Below are positions 35,329-44,984 of a DNA stretch of 64,000 nt, piece by piece. The stretch comes from Haladaptatus cibarius D43 (GTDB taxonomy: Archaea > Halobacteriota > Halobacteria > Halobacteriales > Haladaptataceae). The stretch is taken from positions 1,728,082-1,792,081 of the forward strand of contig NZ_JDTH01000002.1 in NCBI RefSeq assembly GCF_000710615.1. The letters run 5' to 3'. The notes beneath the pieces are model-generated. The model saw only the letters and a list, made by a program, of their open reading frames with translations, had not been told where the DNA came from and made no database searches. The translations under genes and the position numbers were made by a program. Position 1 is the stretch's first letter. Each line of letters opens with the position of its first letter.

Positions 35329-36408
35329 TCAGAGTCGTTCCGCCGTGTTCCGATAAATCCGATAACAGCGTTCAAGCACGTCGATTCCGACGCTTTCGTT
35401 TTTCGTGTGCGCCTCGCCGGGTTCGGAAGCGCCACAGACCACACACGTAACTCCGGCCTGCGAGAGCCATCCCGCGTCGGTCGCGTGCGGTTTCGTGACG
35501 TGTTTCGGTTCGCTCTCCTGTGCATCGCGCGCGGATTCCAGCACTGCATCCGCGAACTCGGCGTCGTCGCACTCCATCGGCGGCAAATCCTGTTCGACAG
35601 TCCACGTCACTCCCTCGATGTCTTCGACCGCTTCGAGGTCGGCGCGTTCGCCGGGGACGGTTCGCTCGTCTATCGTGATTTCACAGCCCGCAGGAATCAC
35701 GTTCCACGCGCTTCCGCCCTCGATTTCGGTGGCGACGACGCTTCCCGAAATCTCGTGGCCGAGGACGGAAACCGTCGGCACCGAACAATCGCGCACGATG
35801 TCCACCGCGTCGCAGGCGCGGTAAATTGCGTTCTCGCCTGCTTCTGGTTCGCTGGCGTGGGCGGCGGAGCCACTGGCCGTGATGGTACTCGCGCGTCGGC
35901 CTCGGTGCGCGATGACCACATCCGTGACGCCGTCTTTCGAGTAGTTCGTGGAACCCTCGGCGACGATGGCATAGTCAGGTGAAAAGCCGTTTTCGACGGC
36001 GTGGCGCGCGCCGTCGCCGCCCAATTCCTCCGCGACGAAACTGGCGAAGACGAGTTCGCAGGTCGGGTTTGCATCGCGGAACGCGAGCATCGACGCAACC
36101 ACGGAGCCTTTCATGTCCGCGGTTCCGCGCCCGTAGAGTCGGCCGTCGCGTTCTTCGACGACGTACTCGCCGTTTTCGACCTGCGATTCGTCCGGGGGAA
36201 CGACGTCGTGGTGGCCGACGAGCGCCAGTTCGGTGTCGGTTTCGACTCCCGTTCCTTTGCGGGCAATCACGTTGCCGATTTCGTCTCTCGTTACCTCCGC
36301 GTCGGTTTCGGTGCGAAGCCATCCTTCGATGAAATCGCCCGCCTTCGTCTCGTCCTCGTGGCTCGAAATCGACACGAGGTCACGGGTTATCTCGACCAGT
36401 TCGTCCAT
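35329..36408 (-). CDS. M20-family metallopeptidase (ArgE/DapE/CPG2 type)
   Basis: A 359-residue zinc hydrolase of the M20 family, which includes acetylornithine deacetylase, succinyl-diaminopimelate desuccinylase and carboxypeptidase G2. Metal ligands are seen in ALVGHHDVV (His), GRGTADMKGSV (Asp), FVAEELGGDGA (Glu pair) and AIVAEGSTN. The dimerisation or lid domain occupies roughly residues 170-280. The substrate is uncertain, so no gene name is given. It lies upstream of the M32 peptidase on the same strand with 54 nt between them. Confidence 0.85.
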   Translation of the reverse strand: MDELVEITRDLVSISSHEDETKAGDFIEGWLRTETDAEVTRDEIGNVIARKGTGVETDTELALVGHHDVVPPDESQVENGEYVVEERDGRLYGRGTADMKGSVVASMLAFRDANPTCELVFASFVAEELGGDGARHAVENGFSPDYAIVAEGSTNYSKDGVTDVVIAHRGRRASTITASGSAAHASEPEAGENAIYRACDAVDIVRDCSVPTVSVLGHEISGSVVATEIEGGSAWNVIPAGCEITIDERTVPGERADLEAVEDIEGVTWTVEQDLPPMECDDAEFADAVLESARDAQESEPKHVTKPHATDAGWLSQAGVTCVVCGASEPGEAHTKNESVGIDVLERCYRIYRNTAERL

Positions 36409-36851
<443 letters not shown>

Positions 36852-37940
36852 ATGAGTAGAGAATTAATAGGAAGTCGACGTAACGTAATGAAGAAAATGG
36901 GGGCTGGTGCACTCTTCCCTATCGGAAGCTTTGCCAGTCAACAGGGTAGTACAGAAAAACTCCCTGAGTTGCGAAATCAAGATGGTGTGGTAAAGTGGTT
37001 GGAAGTTCCACAATCTTGGGCTGCTCAAAAACGACGAGCTGAGAAAGTTTCTAATGCACTGAAAAATAGATATGCGAACGATGAGGGTGTTGTTGAAGTT
37101 GGTATCGTTGCCAGCCCGGAAAAATTCGGTGATAAACGAGGGCTTCAGGTTGAGGTCGGAATAGACAAGAGTAAAATCAAAACTGAAATCGAAGACCATG
37201 TGGACAATGTTCCTGTCCAAACTACCGAGAAGCCAGAGGCTCCCGTTGACCTTTGTCTCAACACAAATTATAGTGGACTTCCAGGTGGAGTGAAGATTTA
37301 CGACAGTGATACTTCGCCGTATTCGATCGGTACCACTGCTTGGAAGGTAGACTGGTATGGTGATTGTATATTGACCGCGGCACACACTGTTGAGGATACT
37401 TATGACGTCTACGGTGATCCCACTCTGTCCCCTCAGAAGGTCGGAGGGGTGGCTCTCACCGAATCAGCTTCAGCGACCGACGTGGCTGTGTTGAGCTCTA
37501 ACCGTAACATCCCAAACAAAATTATCGGAGATGGATCTACATACCAAATTGGTGGATGGGTAACCGAGAGTGGAATTTCAAGTCGGGTTTCGGACTTCTT
37601 CGATGGTTACAGACAAATGGGCATTACCACCGGAGAAACCGAAGGTGGGCTTGGTAAATACCATATCGGAGACAGTTACCACTCAGGTACACCGTCCTAC
37701 GACGGGCATGGTGTCAGAGGTAGTGCAGACGTTGCTAAGGGTGATTCTGGAGGCCCTGCCTTTTCACTCCACAATGGTGACGCTTACGTCACTCATATAG
37801 TCACACAGGGAGATCCGAAAGGCGGCCGATACACATCTAACTCCAATTGTTACGATACAGATCCATTCAAAAAGAGTATTGGTACTGCAGCGTACTATCT
37901 CAATAACGAGTACCCGATTCAAGGTTCTTCACACAGTTAG
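36852..37940 (+). CDS. Tat-exported trypsin-like serine protease
   Basis: A 362-residue secreted protease of the chymotrypsin (S1) fold. The N-terminus has a twin-arginine signal (SRRNVMKKMGAGALFPIGSFA). The catalytic triad is His178 in CILTAAHTVED, Asp210 in ATDVAVLSS and Ser299 in KGDSGGPAF, all present. A region of about 130 residues between the signal and the protease domain may be a propeptide. ATG 36852 is used. The gene is AT-rich, as is the whole island, and reads as horizontally acquired. The target protein is unknown. Confidence 0.85.
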   Translation: MSRELIGSRRNVMKKMGAGALFPIGSFASQQGSTEKLPELRNQDGVVKWLEVPQSWAAQKRRAEKVSNALKNRYANDEGVVEVGIVASPEKFGDKRGLQVEVGIDKSKIKTEIEDHVDNVPVQTTEKPEAPVDLCLNTNYSGLPGGVKIYDSDTSPYSIGTTAWKVDWYGDCILTAAHTVEDTYDVYGDPTLSPQKVGGVALTESASATDVAVLSSNRNIPNKIIGDGSTYQIGGWVTESGISSRVSDFFDGYRQMGITTGETEGGLGKYHIGDSYHSGTPSYDGHGVRGSADVAKGDSGGPAFSLHNGDAYVTHIVTQGDPKGGRYTSNSNCYDTDPFKKSIGTAAYYLNNEYPIQGSSHS

Positions 37941-38137
37941 AGCCAACACGAAAGCAGAAATGTGAGTTTTTAAATATTATAAATAGAAACGCATTTTTAT
38001 ACTGAGACGAACGAGAGGGCTTGAAATGGGCTGATTAACATCTTCAAAGAAGGAGACACTTGCCGGTTAGGTGCCTGGACGGAACAAATTATTTTTCTTA
38101 TATATTTATAATATTATTATTTTATCAATTCCCGCGA

Positions 38138-38761
38138 TTAAGATCTTGATTGTAACGAAGAATGGGTGTGACATCGCCAAATAAACACAAGTAAAATGGT
38201 GAAAAGGCCGATGGTGAAGAACAATTCACCTAGCGAAAGCTGAATTAGCTGGTCGGTGGCACCACTAGTCGGGGAAGGAGTATCATAAGAAACGGAAAAG
38301 TTTTGATCTCGCGGTTCGCGGAAGAACTGCATCAACAAGTCGATTAGCTGACTTACGAGACCCAAGGCGATAATCGAACCAAGAAGGCGAGAGAGCGAAT
38401 TTCGAAGTGTTTTTTCGTTGTTGCTCTTTGTAGCGAAGAGAACGAGTGATTCGTTCGTCGGTGCGTACACCTTCATTTCGCTACCTGAGTTGGAGTACCA
38501 TGTGTCAGTAACCTCAATAAGGTTTGCTTCCTCCAACTTCTTGAGATGGTATTTGATATTTTGAAGGGAGCTATCCATTTCGTCAGAAAGACTCGATGCT
38601 GTCGCTGGTGTAGTATAAAGAGAAGCAAGAACATCACGAGTTGTAGCCGAACTGAGGACAGAGAATACCTCTTCGGCCTCCTCATCATTGATACTCAGTA
38701 AATAGCTCTGATTGGTAGGTTTGTGCGTACTCGTTGACTGATGGGGGAATAGACTACTCAT
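38138..38761 (-). CDS. ArsR-like winged-helix regulator with C-terminal membrane helices
   Basis: A 207-residue protein. Its N-terminal helix-turn-helix reads EEVFSVLSSATTRDVLASLYTTPATASSLSDEMDSSLQNIKYHLKKLEEANLIEV, the ArsR-type haloarchaeal pattern. Two hydrophobic segments follow (SLSRLLGSIIALGLVSQLIDLLMQF and LGELFFTIGLFTILLVFIW), so it is probably membrane-anchored. Divergent from the lipoprotein gene at 38873 with a shared 111-nt promoter region; this suggests it regulates that gene or itself. It is AT-rich like the rest of the island. Confidence 0.8.
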   Translation of the reverse strand: MSSLFPHQSTSTHKPTNQSYLLSINDEEAEEVFSVLSSATTRDVLASLYTTPATASSLSDEMDSSLQNIKYHLKKLEEANLIEVTDTWYSNSGSEMKVYAPTNESLVLFATKSNNEKTLRNSLSRLLGSIIALGLVSQLIDLLMQFFREPRDQNFSVSYDTPSPTSGATDQLIQLSLGELFFTIGLFTILLVFIWRCHTHSSLQSRS

Positions 38762-38872
38762 AGATGTTAGTTAGTCATTTAGCCTTACGGATAAAAGAGA
38801 TTACCCCCAACTAAAATCGCTGTTTTAGTTCACAGAAGGTATTTACTGGAACAACAGTGAATATGATTTACA

Positions 38873-39445
38873 ATGGAACGACGTACCTACCTAACAGGGG
38901 CGGCAACAGTTCTCGCAACATTGGCGGGCTGCACAGCAAACGGAATCAAAAACATCGGAACTTCACAGATGAGACAAATAACAGACGTTTCCGTATCCGG
39001 TTTAGAATCGACTGACCTCTCCGTTGAAGCGTCGGTCAAGCAAGCAAAAATTACATCAAATCATACCGGCGAAATTTCGCTCACCATCTCTTGGAACGGT
39101 GATGAAAAACGGACTCTCTCATTCGGAAGTTCGATACCGTACTCGTCGCCGAAAAAGAGTACGAAACAGGAGGGAGTTCTGCTGGTAGATAAGGAGTCTA
39201 ATTTCGAACGGCGAAACACCGATACCTGGATTCCAAAAAGGGACAACTTGGAGACCGGTGACCTCACTTTGATGGGGGCAACACTTGAACCAGGACAAAG
39301 CGTCTCTCATACTTGGGAGGTTTGGGCACATCCTGGCAAAGCGTCGCGAATCGAATCTGGAACATACACGTTTACTGACTCGATTCGCATGGGTGACTCT
39401 GAATCAGTGGACTGGTCTCTGACTGTCGAGATCGGTGGAGAATAA
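38873..39445 (+). CDS. Tat-dependent lipoprotein of unknown function
   Basis: A 190-residue protein with a Tat signal (MERRTYLTGAATVLATLAGC) ending in a lipobox cysteine at residue 20. The mature part is beta-rich, with alternating EISLTISWNGDEKRTLSFGSS and QSVSHTWEVWAHPGK, resembling an Ig-like or cupredoxin-like fold without visible metal ligands. No family is recognised. The divergent membrane-bound HTH protein is the obvious candidate regulator. The 3' end of the gene is followed by the short DUF7344 gene on the other strand. Confidence 0.7.
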   Translation: MERRTYLTGAATVLATLAGCTANGIKNIGTSQMRQITDVSVSGLESTDLSVEASVKQAKITSNHTGEISLTISWNGDEKRTLSFGSSIPYSSPKKSTKQEGVLLVDKESNFERRNTDTWIPKRDNLETGDLTLMGATLEPGQSVSHTWEVWAHPGKASRIESGTYTFTDSIRMGDSESVDWSLTVEIGGE

Positions 39446-39552
39446 TTCACAAAATACAACAGCTAGCCGAGTCCGGTCTCGAAGAATTTGCCAAATGGTT
39501 ACCCACTAGACTCTTTTTATGGCTTGGGCGAGCGTTGTTAGTCGAGAGTCTG

Positions 39553-39846
39553 TTATCTATTTCTGCAACATTCAGTTAGAATTTTTTCAATTGCGTTGTT
39601 TTCATGATATAGGACTGTTTCGCTTCGCTCGTCGTATTCGATGAATTTTGCCGCATCGAGACGCGGGAGGTGGATGTGGCGGAGACGAACCTCACTCCCG
39701 GCAGAGTCGTCGCCGAGGGTCGCAAGTTCTTCGAGTGTCGCAGTTCCGTCTGATGCGTTCGTGAGATGATGCATCACGCGACGACGCTCCCCATCCGAAA
39801 GTACGTTGAACACTGCGTCGAGTCTTGTAGACTCAGATTGTACCAT
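39553..39846 (-). CDS. small DUF7344-type winged-helix protein
   Basis: A 97-residue protein consisting of the haloarchaeal DUF7344 winged helix: RLDAVFNVLSDGERRRVMHHLTNASDG, then RLRHIHLPRLDAAKFIEYDERSETVLY. These proteins are presumed transcription regulators; no effector domain is present. It ends with a helix and CCRNR. Nothing on the flanks identifies a target. Confidence 0.75.
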   Translation of the reverse strand: MVQSESTRLDAVFNVLSDGERRRVMHHLTNASDGTATLEELATLGDDSAGSEVRLRHIHLPRLDAAKFIEYDERSETVLYHENNAIEKILTECCRNR

Positions 39847-39903
39847 CGGCCTCCGATTTCTTCGTCATCCTTCTAACAATGACGCTTGCAGTAGCAAGTA
39901 TGG

Positions 39904-40065
39904 TTATATCGAACAATCATCAACAAACTCGTACCCCTCATAGCGGTCGAGTTTGCGGTCGATGGCGTCCAACAACCACTCGTCGATGGTTTCGTCGCTA
40001 CAGTCCGCTTCGATTCGTTCGCGCGTTTCGGTGTCGATGGTGAGAACGAGATGATTGTGTCGCAT
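39904..40065 (-). CDS. 53-residue protein, antitoxin-like or regulatory
   Basis: Starts at ATG 40065 and ends at TAA 39906-39904. The product has a short beta-strand (HLVLTIDTETRERIEADC) followed by a helix (ETIDEWLLDAIDRKLDRYEG), the ribbon-helix arrangement seen in small haloarchaeal antitoxin-like proteins. I recognise the general type (DUF7557-like) but not a function. It is divergent from the PIN-domain ATPase gene with 82 nt between start codons. Confidence 0.5.
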   Translation of the reverse strand: MRHNHLVLTIDTETRERIEADCSDETIDEWLLDAIDRKLDRYEGYEFVDDCSI

Positions 40066-40147
40066 CGACCGTGGTACGCCATGGAATGCCAAAAGCGTGA
40101 CTCCGGACGCTGAAACCCTTATGAATCCCCCACACGAATTTGTAGGC

Positions 40148-41986
40148 ATGAACGTAGTGCCGGATACGAGCGCCGTCGTCGATGGTCGCATCTCCGCAAA
40201 AATCGATGACGGCGAGTTTGCAGGGGCGACGGTACTCATCCCCGAGGCCGTCGTCAGCGAACTGGAATCGCAGGCGAACAACGGCGAGGAAAACGGCTGG
40301 GACGGGCTGTCGGAACTCCAGCGACTCGCAGATCTCGCGGATGAGGGGAACATCGAACTCGAATACGTCGGCGTCCGACCAGAACCCGAACAGCAGGGAT
40401 ACGCCCACCGGGGCGAAATCGACGCGCTGATTCGGGAACTCGCGGACGAACACGACGCCACCTTCGTCACCAGCGACCTCGTCCAGAGCGAGGTTGCGCA
40501 GGCGAAAGGATTGGATGTCGAGTACATTTCACCGAAAGTCCGCGATGTGGGGCGACTCAGCATCGAGGATTATTTCGATGAACAGACGATGAGCGTCCAC
40601 CTCCGCGTCGATGTCGCGCCGATGGCGAAACGCGGAGAGATCGGCGAAATGCATTACCAGCAAATTCGTGACGACGTTTCGACCGAAGAAGACCTCAAGG
40701 AGTACACGCAGGAAATCGTCGAGAGCGCGAAACAGAGTACCGAGGGGTTCATCGAAATCGACGAACCCGGTATGACAATCGTCCAGTTCCGCGACTACCG
40801 AATCGCAATCGCGGAACCGCCGTTTGCCGATGCGTGGGAAATCACCGCGGTTCGGCCAATCGTCAAAACCTCGATGGAAGATTACGAGCACGCCGATGAA
40901 CTCAAAGGCCGACTGCTTGAACGCCAGCGTGGCGTCCTGATTTCCGGCGCGCCGGGTGCCGGGAAATCGACCTTCGCGCAGGCTGTGGCGGAGTTCCTCG
41001 CAAACAACGATTTCGCAGTCAAGACGATGGAGAAACCGCGCGACTTGCAGGTCGGGCCGGAGATTACGCAGTACACCGAACTCGCCGGGCAGATGGAGAA
41101 GACCGCGGACTCCCTGTTGATGGTACGTCCCGACTACACCATCTACGACGAGGTGCGGAAGACGAACGACTTCGAGGTCTTCGCGGACATGCGCCTCGCG
41201 GGCGTCGGCATGGTCGGGGTCGTTCACGCGACTCGGCCAATCGACGCGCTTCAGCGACTCATCGGACGGGTCGAACTCGGCATGATTCCGCAAATCGTGG
41301 ACACCGTCGTCTACATCGAGGCCGGACAAATCGAGAAAGTGTACGACGTGACGACGCAGGTCAAAGTGCCCGAGGGAATGATGGAAGAAGACCTTGCCCG
41401 TCCCGTCATCGTGGTCGAAGAGTTCGAAACCGGCACGCCAGAGTACGAAATCTACACCTTCAACCGACAGGTCGTCACGGTTCCACTGCAAGAGGGTGAC
41501 CGCGACGAGGGCGGCGTCTCCCAACTCGCCAAACAGGAAATCGAACGCGAAATCCAATCCGTCACGCGCGGTCGGGTTGACGTGGAAATCCAAGGCCAGA
41601 ACAACGCCGTGGTCTACGTAGACGAAAACGACATCTCCTACGTCATCGGCAAGGGCGGCGGTCGAATCGACGACATCGAAAACCGACTGGGAATGAGCAT
41701 CGACGTTCGCACCCACGAAGAGAAACCGTCGTCGGCTGGCGGCGGTTCGGCACAGGCCGAACCGCGTGGCGACGTCGTGATTCCGGAAATCACCTCGCGG
41801 CACGTCATCATCCCGTTGGACGGCCACGCAGGGGAAACCGTCGAAGTGCAGGCTGACGGCGAGTACCTGTTCACCGCGACGGTCGGACGCGGCGGCGACA
41901 TTCAGGTTTCCCGCGGAAGCGCGATTGCGGAGGAGTTAGAGCGCGCGATCGACCGAGAGCGCCAGATTACGGTCGTGACTGCCTGA
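40148..41986 (+). CDS. PIN-domain, AAA-type ATPase and KH-domain protein
   Basis: A 612-residue archaeal protein with three parts. The N-terminal PIN-like nuclease domain has Asp residues in VPDTSAVVDGR and DATFVTSDLVQ. The central secretion-type ATPase has Walker A SGAPGAGKSTFAQAV, then VRPDYTIYDEVRK and VGMVGVVHATRPIDALQRLIG. The C-terminal KH-type RNA-binding domain includes YVIGKGGGRIDDIENRLG, with a final beta-rich segment after it. Together these suggest an RNA-processing machine powered by ATP. ATG 40148 (MNVVPDTSAVV) is chosen; ATG 40121 is possible. The PIN aspartates appear intact. Confidence 0.88.
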   Translation: MNVVPDTSAVVDGRISAKIDDGEFAGATVLIPEAVVSELESQANNGEENGWDGLSELQRLADLADEGNIELEYVGVRPEPEQQGYAHRGEIDALIRELADEHDATFVTSDLVQSEVAQAKGLDVEYISPKVRDVGRLSIEDYFDEQTMSVHLRVDVAPMAKRGEIGEMHYQQIRDDVSTEEDLKEYTQEIVESAKQSTEGFIEIDEPGMTIVQFRDYRIAIAEPPFADAWEITAVRPIVKTSMEDYEHADELKGRLLERQRGVLISGAPGAGKSTFAQAVAEFLANNDFAVKTMEKPRDLQVGPEITQYTELAGQMEKTADSLLMVRPDYTIYDEVRKTNDFEVFADMRLAGVGMVGVVHATRPIDALQRLIGRVELGMIPQIVDTVVYIEAGQIEKVYDVTTQVKVPEGMMEEDLARPVIVVEEFETGTPEYEIYTFNRQVVTVPLQEGDRDEGGVSQLAKQEIEREIQSVTRGRVDVEIQGQNNAVVYVDENDISYVIGKGGGRIDDIENRLGMSIDVRTHEEKPSSAGGGSAQAEPRGDVVIPEITSRHVIIPLDGHAGETVEVQADGEYLFTATVGRGGDIQVSRGSAIAEELERAIDRERQITVVTA

Positions 41987-42039
41987 GGCGGTGAGAGCGG
42001 GAACGGGGAAGAAGGGAAGAAAAGCGAAACGAAATTCAG

Positions 42040-42321
42040 CTATTCAGCGCACTGGGCGTCGGCGGACTGTTCCGTGTCCGTTTCGGTTGGGAAGTCGATG
42101 TCGTAGAGATTCTGTCGGGCGTCGGCAAAGTAGATGTCTTCCGTGACCACGCCGATGTCTTCGAGTCGTTCGAGAGCGTAGCGAACCGTCCGCGCGGACA
42201 GCATCGACTCATCGACGATCTGTTTCTGTGTGAGCGACCCCTGATATTCGAGAACCTTGAACACGAGTTTTGCACTCGGTGGCAGGTCATCGATTTGCTC
42301 CCGTTCTGTCTGGCTCATCAT
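42040..42321 (-). CDS. MarR/TrmB-like winged-helix regulator
   Basis: A 93-residue protein from tandem ATG 42321/42318, with a compact winged helix: PPSAKLVFKVLEYQGSLTQKQIVDESMLSARTVRYALERLEDIGVV. It ends with DARQNLYDIDFPTE and an acidic tail with a final Cys. The HTH order fits MarR/TrmB-like haloarchaeal regulators. It converges on the PIN-ATPase gene. The target is unknown. Confidence 0.78.
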   Translation of the reverse strand: MMSQTEREQIDDLPPSAKLVFKVLEYQGSLTQKQIVDESMLSARTVRYALERLEDIGVVTEDIYFADARQNLYDIDFPTETDTEQSADAQCAE

Positions 42322-42745
42322 CGTTACGAATCGAAACACCCCATCGGCATAAAACTATTGAGACACGGTGACATGGGAAACGGCTAGTGGTGACTCATCG
42401 AACGCGATTGTGGGAGTTACGTTCCGAGAACGACCCGTGCTAACCGTCCGCCTGCCAACCGCGTGTTGGCGACGCAGTTTTGTGTTACCAATGGGCATGT
42501 AAATACACACTCCCGTCTCTATTCGGTTCGCGCGAAATCGTCGTGATTGCTTGGCAAAATAGTCACAACAACAGCAGTGACAGCAAACTAGTCCCAAATG
42601 CACAAACAACTCACAGAAGATGCGGAAGCGACGAGTTCAAACGAACACTCATCGCACACCGACCATCAAACACCCACCCCAAAGAGCGCGAACGGAGATA
42701 CACGCAAACGAACACCTTTTGAGGCCGGGTACCCGATTGCCACAC
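42322..42745 (+). other. intergenic region before the EMC6-like gene
   Basis: 424 nt without a confident gene. A small hairpin GCCAAC-CGCGT-GTTGGC lies at 42454-42470. A 52-codon frame at 42598-42756 overlaps the next start and looks fortuitous. The segment 42560-42720 is rich in A and C on this strand and unlike neighbouring genes. It could hold a promoter or leader for the downstream translation genes. Confidence 0.4.
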
Positions 42746-43057
42746 ATGGCGACTGAACAGGCAACAGAGCGACGGGCGGCCCATCTACGGAGTATCACCG
42801 TCACGGCGCTCGCTTCGCTGGCCGGAATTGCCGCCGGGTTCGCCTCTGCCATGGTGGTAGGGACGAGCGGCCAGGCGGCGACAGATCAGTTAGGGCTGGC
42901 CATCATGCTCGGATTCGTCGTGGTACAACTACCACTGCTCCGCGTGATTGGCTACGAACTCAATGGAATCAAAGACCATCTCTTCGTGGCGTTCATGACG
43001 TTTTCTCTCTGGTTCATCACGTGGGGAATCCTGCTCACGAATCAGGTGCAGTTGTAA
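42746..43057 (+). CDS. EMC6-like small membrane protein
   Basis: A 103-residue protein from ATG 42746 with three predicted membrane helices: ITVTALASLAGIAAGFASAMVVG, LGLAIMLGFVVVQLPLLRVIG and HLFVAFMTFSLWFITWGILL. Size and topology fit archaeal EMC6-like proteins, relatives of a subunit of the eukaryotic ER membrane-protein insertase. Only 3 nt separate it from RLI, so the two are probably co-transcribed and perhaps linked by ribosome-coupled insertion. Assignment rests on topology and context more than on a motif. Confidence 0.6.
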   Translation: MATEQATERRAAHLRSITVTALASLAGIAAGFASAMVVGTSGQAATDQLGLAIMLGFVVVQLPLLRVIGYELNGIKDHLFVAFMTFSLWFITWGILLTNQVQL

Positions 43058-43060
43058 ACC

Positions 43061-44872
43061 ATGGCGGAAGACAGCATTGCCGTCGTTGATTTGGAGCGCT
43101 GTTCGCCCGACAGGTGCAACTACGAGTGTAAAAACTACTGCCCACCGAACCGAACCGGAAAGGAGTGCATCACGCTCCGCGGCGAGGACACGGAGGAAGG
43201 TCAACCCGACCAAATTCACATCAGCGAGGAAATCTGCCTCGGCGAAACGTGTGGTATCTGTGTCGAAAAGTGTCCCTTCGACGCAATCGAGATTATCAAC
43301 CTACCCCAAGAGCTACAGGACGACCCGACTCACCGCTACGGCGAAAACGCGTTTTCGCTGTACGGCCTGCCGGTTCCACAGGAAGGCCAAGTGACGGGGA
43401 TCCTCGGCCCGAACGGGAGCGGGAAAACGACCGCGGTGAAAATTTTGGCTGGCGAACTCGCGCCGAACCTCGGCCAGTTCGAAGAGCCACCGGGATGGGA
43501 CGCGGTGCTCGACCGCTACCGCGGGACGGAACTCCAGAACTACCTCGAAGACGTGCGAGACGGCGACGTGACGGTTGCGCGAAAACCGCAGTACGTCGAT
43601 AAGATTCCGAACCGATTCGACGGCAGTACGGCCGACCTGCTTTCCCGAACCGACGAGCGTGGGGTTTTGGACGACCTGCTGGAACGCCTCGAAATCGAGC
43701 ACGTGATGGAACAGGACATCGACAGCCTCTCTGGCGGGGAACTTCAGCGCGTCGCGCTGGTGGCCGCACTCGCTCGTGACGCCGATTTCTACTTCCTCGA
43801 CGAAATCACGCCGTACCTCGACATCAGCCAGCGCGTCAAAGTCGCGCGCCTGATTCAGGAGATGGCGAACGAGCAGGGACGCTCCATGCTCGTGGTCGAA
43901 CACGACCTCGCTATTCTCGACTTGGTCGCGGACAATCTTCACGTAGCATACGGTGAACCCGGTGCCTACGGTGTCATCACGACGCCGAAATCGGTGCGCA
44001 ACGGCATCAACGAGTATCTCGCTGGGTACCTCAATAACGAGAACATGCGGATTCGTCCGAACGCCATCGAGTTCGACGAGCACGCACCGCGAGAGACGAC
44101 GACCGCGGACGCACTCGTGGAGTATCCCAGCCTCTCGAAATCCTATGGCGAAGGCGAATTCTCGCTCGACGTTGAGAGCGGAACAATTTACGAGAACGAA
44201 GTTCTCGGCATCGTCGGCCCGAACGGAATCGGGAAATCGACGTTCGCCAAACTGCTCGCTGGGCGACTGCAACCTGACGAGGGCGACGTTGACCTCAATC
44301 TCGAAATCTCCTACAAGCCGCAGTACATCGAAATCGACCAACCGATGCGAGTGGACGTGTTTCTCTCGTCGCTGTCGGACGATTTCGGTTCTTCCTACTG
44401 GAACACCGAAATCGCACAACCGCTCCTGCTCGACCGAATCATGGAGCAGAACCTGACCGACCTCTCCGGCGGCGAGCGCCAGCGAGTCGCCATCGCGGCC
44501 TGTCTGTCGAAGAGCGCAGACCTCTACCTGCTGGACGAACCCTCGGCGTACCTCGACGTGGAACAGCGCGTCCGGGCGACGCGCGCGATTCGACGCTACG
44601 CCGAGATGCAGGACGCAACGGTGTTGGTCATCGACCACGACACGTACATGGTCGACCTTCTCTCCGACCGACTGATGGTGTTCGACGGCGAACCCGCAGA
44701 ACACGGTCACGCCGGACGCCCGAAGGGAATGCGCGAGGGCATGAACGACTTCCTCGCCAACCTCGACATCACCTTCCGCAGGGACGAGAACGTGGGTCGC
44801 CCGCGCATCAACAAGCCCGGTAGTCAACTCGACCGGCGACAGAAAAGCGAAGGCGAGTACTACTACAGCTAA
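43061..44872 (+). CDS. ribosome recycling and biogenesis ATPase RLI/ABCE1
   Basis: Splits ribosomes after termination. The 603-residue product begins with two 4Fe-4S cluster motifs: the N-terminal CSPDRCNYECKNYCP, then the ferredoxin-like CLGETCGICVEKCPFDAIEI. Two ABC ATPase domains follow with Walker A GPNGSGKTTAV and GPNGIGKSTFAK, signatures SGGELQRVAL and SGGERQRVAI, and DEPSAYLDVEQRV. The first domain has the usual degenerate DEITPYLDISQRV. The order and length match the archaeal family. It follows the EMC6-like gene after 3 nt. Confidence 0.97.
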   Translation: MAEDSIAVVDLERCSPDRCNYECKNYCPPNRTGKECITLRGEDTEEGQPDQIHISEEICLGETCGICVEKCPFDAIEIINLPQELQDDPTHRYGENAFSLYGLPVPQEGQVTGILGPNGSGKTTAVKILAGELAPNLGQFEEPPGWDAVLDRYRGTELQNYLEDVRDGDVTVARKPQYVDKIPNRFDGSTADLLSRTDERGVLDDLLERLEIEHVMEQDIDSLSGGELQRVALVAALARDADFYFLDEITPYLDISQRVKVARLIQEMANEQGRSMLVVEHDLAILDLVADNLHVAYGEPGAYGVITTPKSVRNGINEYLAGYLNNENMRIRPNAIEFDEHAPRETTTADALVEYPSLSKSYGEGEFSLDVESGTIYENEVLGIVGPNGIGKSTFAKLLAGRLQPDEGDVDLNLEISYKPQYIEIDQPMRVDVFLSSLSDDFGSSYWNTEIAQPLLLDRIMEQNLTDLSGGERQRVAIAACLSKSADLYLLDEPSAYLDVEQRVRATRAIRRYAEMQDATVLVIDHDTYMVDLLSDRLMVFDGEPAEHGHAGRPKGMREGMNDFLANLDITFRRDENVGRPRINKPGSQLDRRQKSEGEYYYS

Positions 44873-44984
44873 TCGGTTGATTTTCAGGCAGTTCGAAGAC
44901 ATCCTCGGAATTCGGCGAGAGAAAAAGTCAATCCCGGAACGGAACCGAACCACCTTTTTTCCGACCCGACAAAACTCCCGAACA

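Noticed and set aside
39904-40065. VapBC-type toxin-antitoxin pair with the PIN protein
   Set aside because: The PIN protein is a large ATPase-KH fusion and the genes are divergent, unlike VapBC operons; listed only as a loose hypothesis.
42598-42756. 52-codon frame before the EMC6-like gene
   Set aside because: It overlaps the next start, lacks motifs and has an atypical, low-complexity composition.
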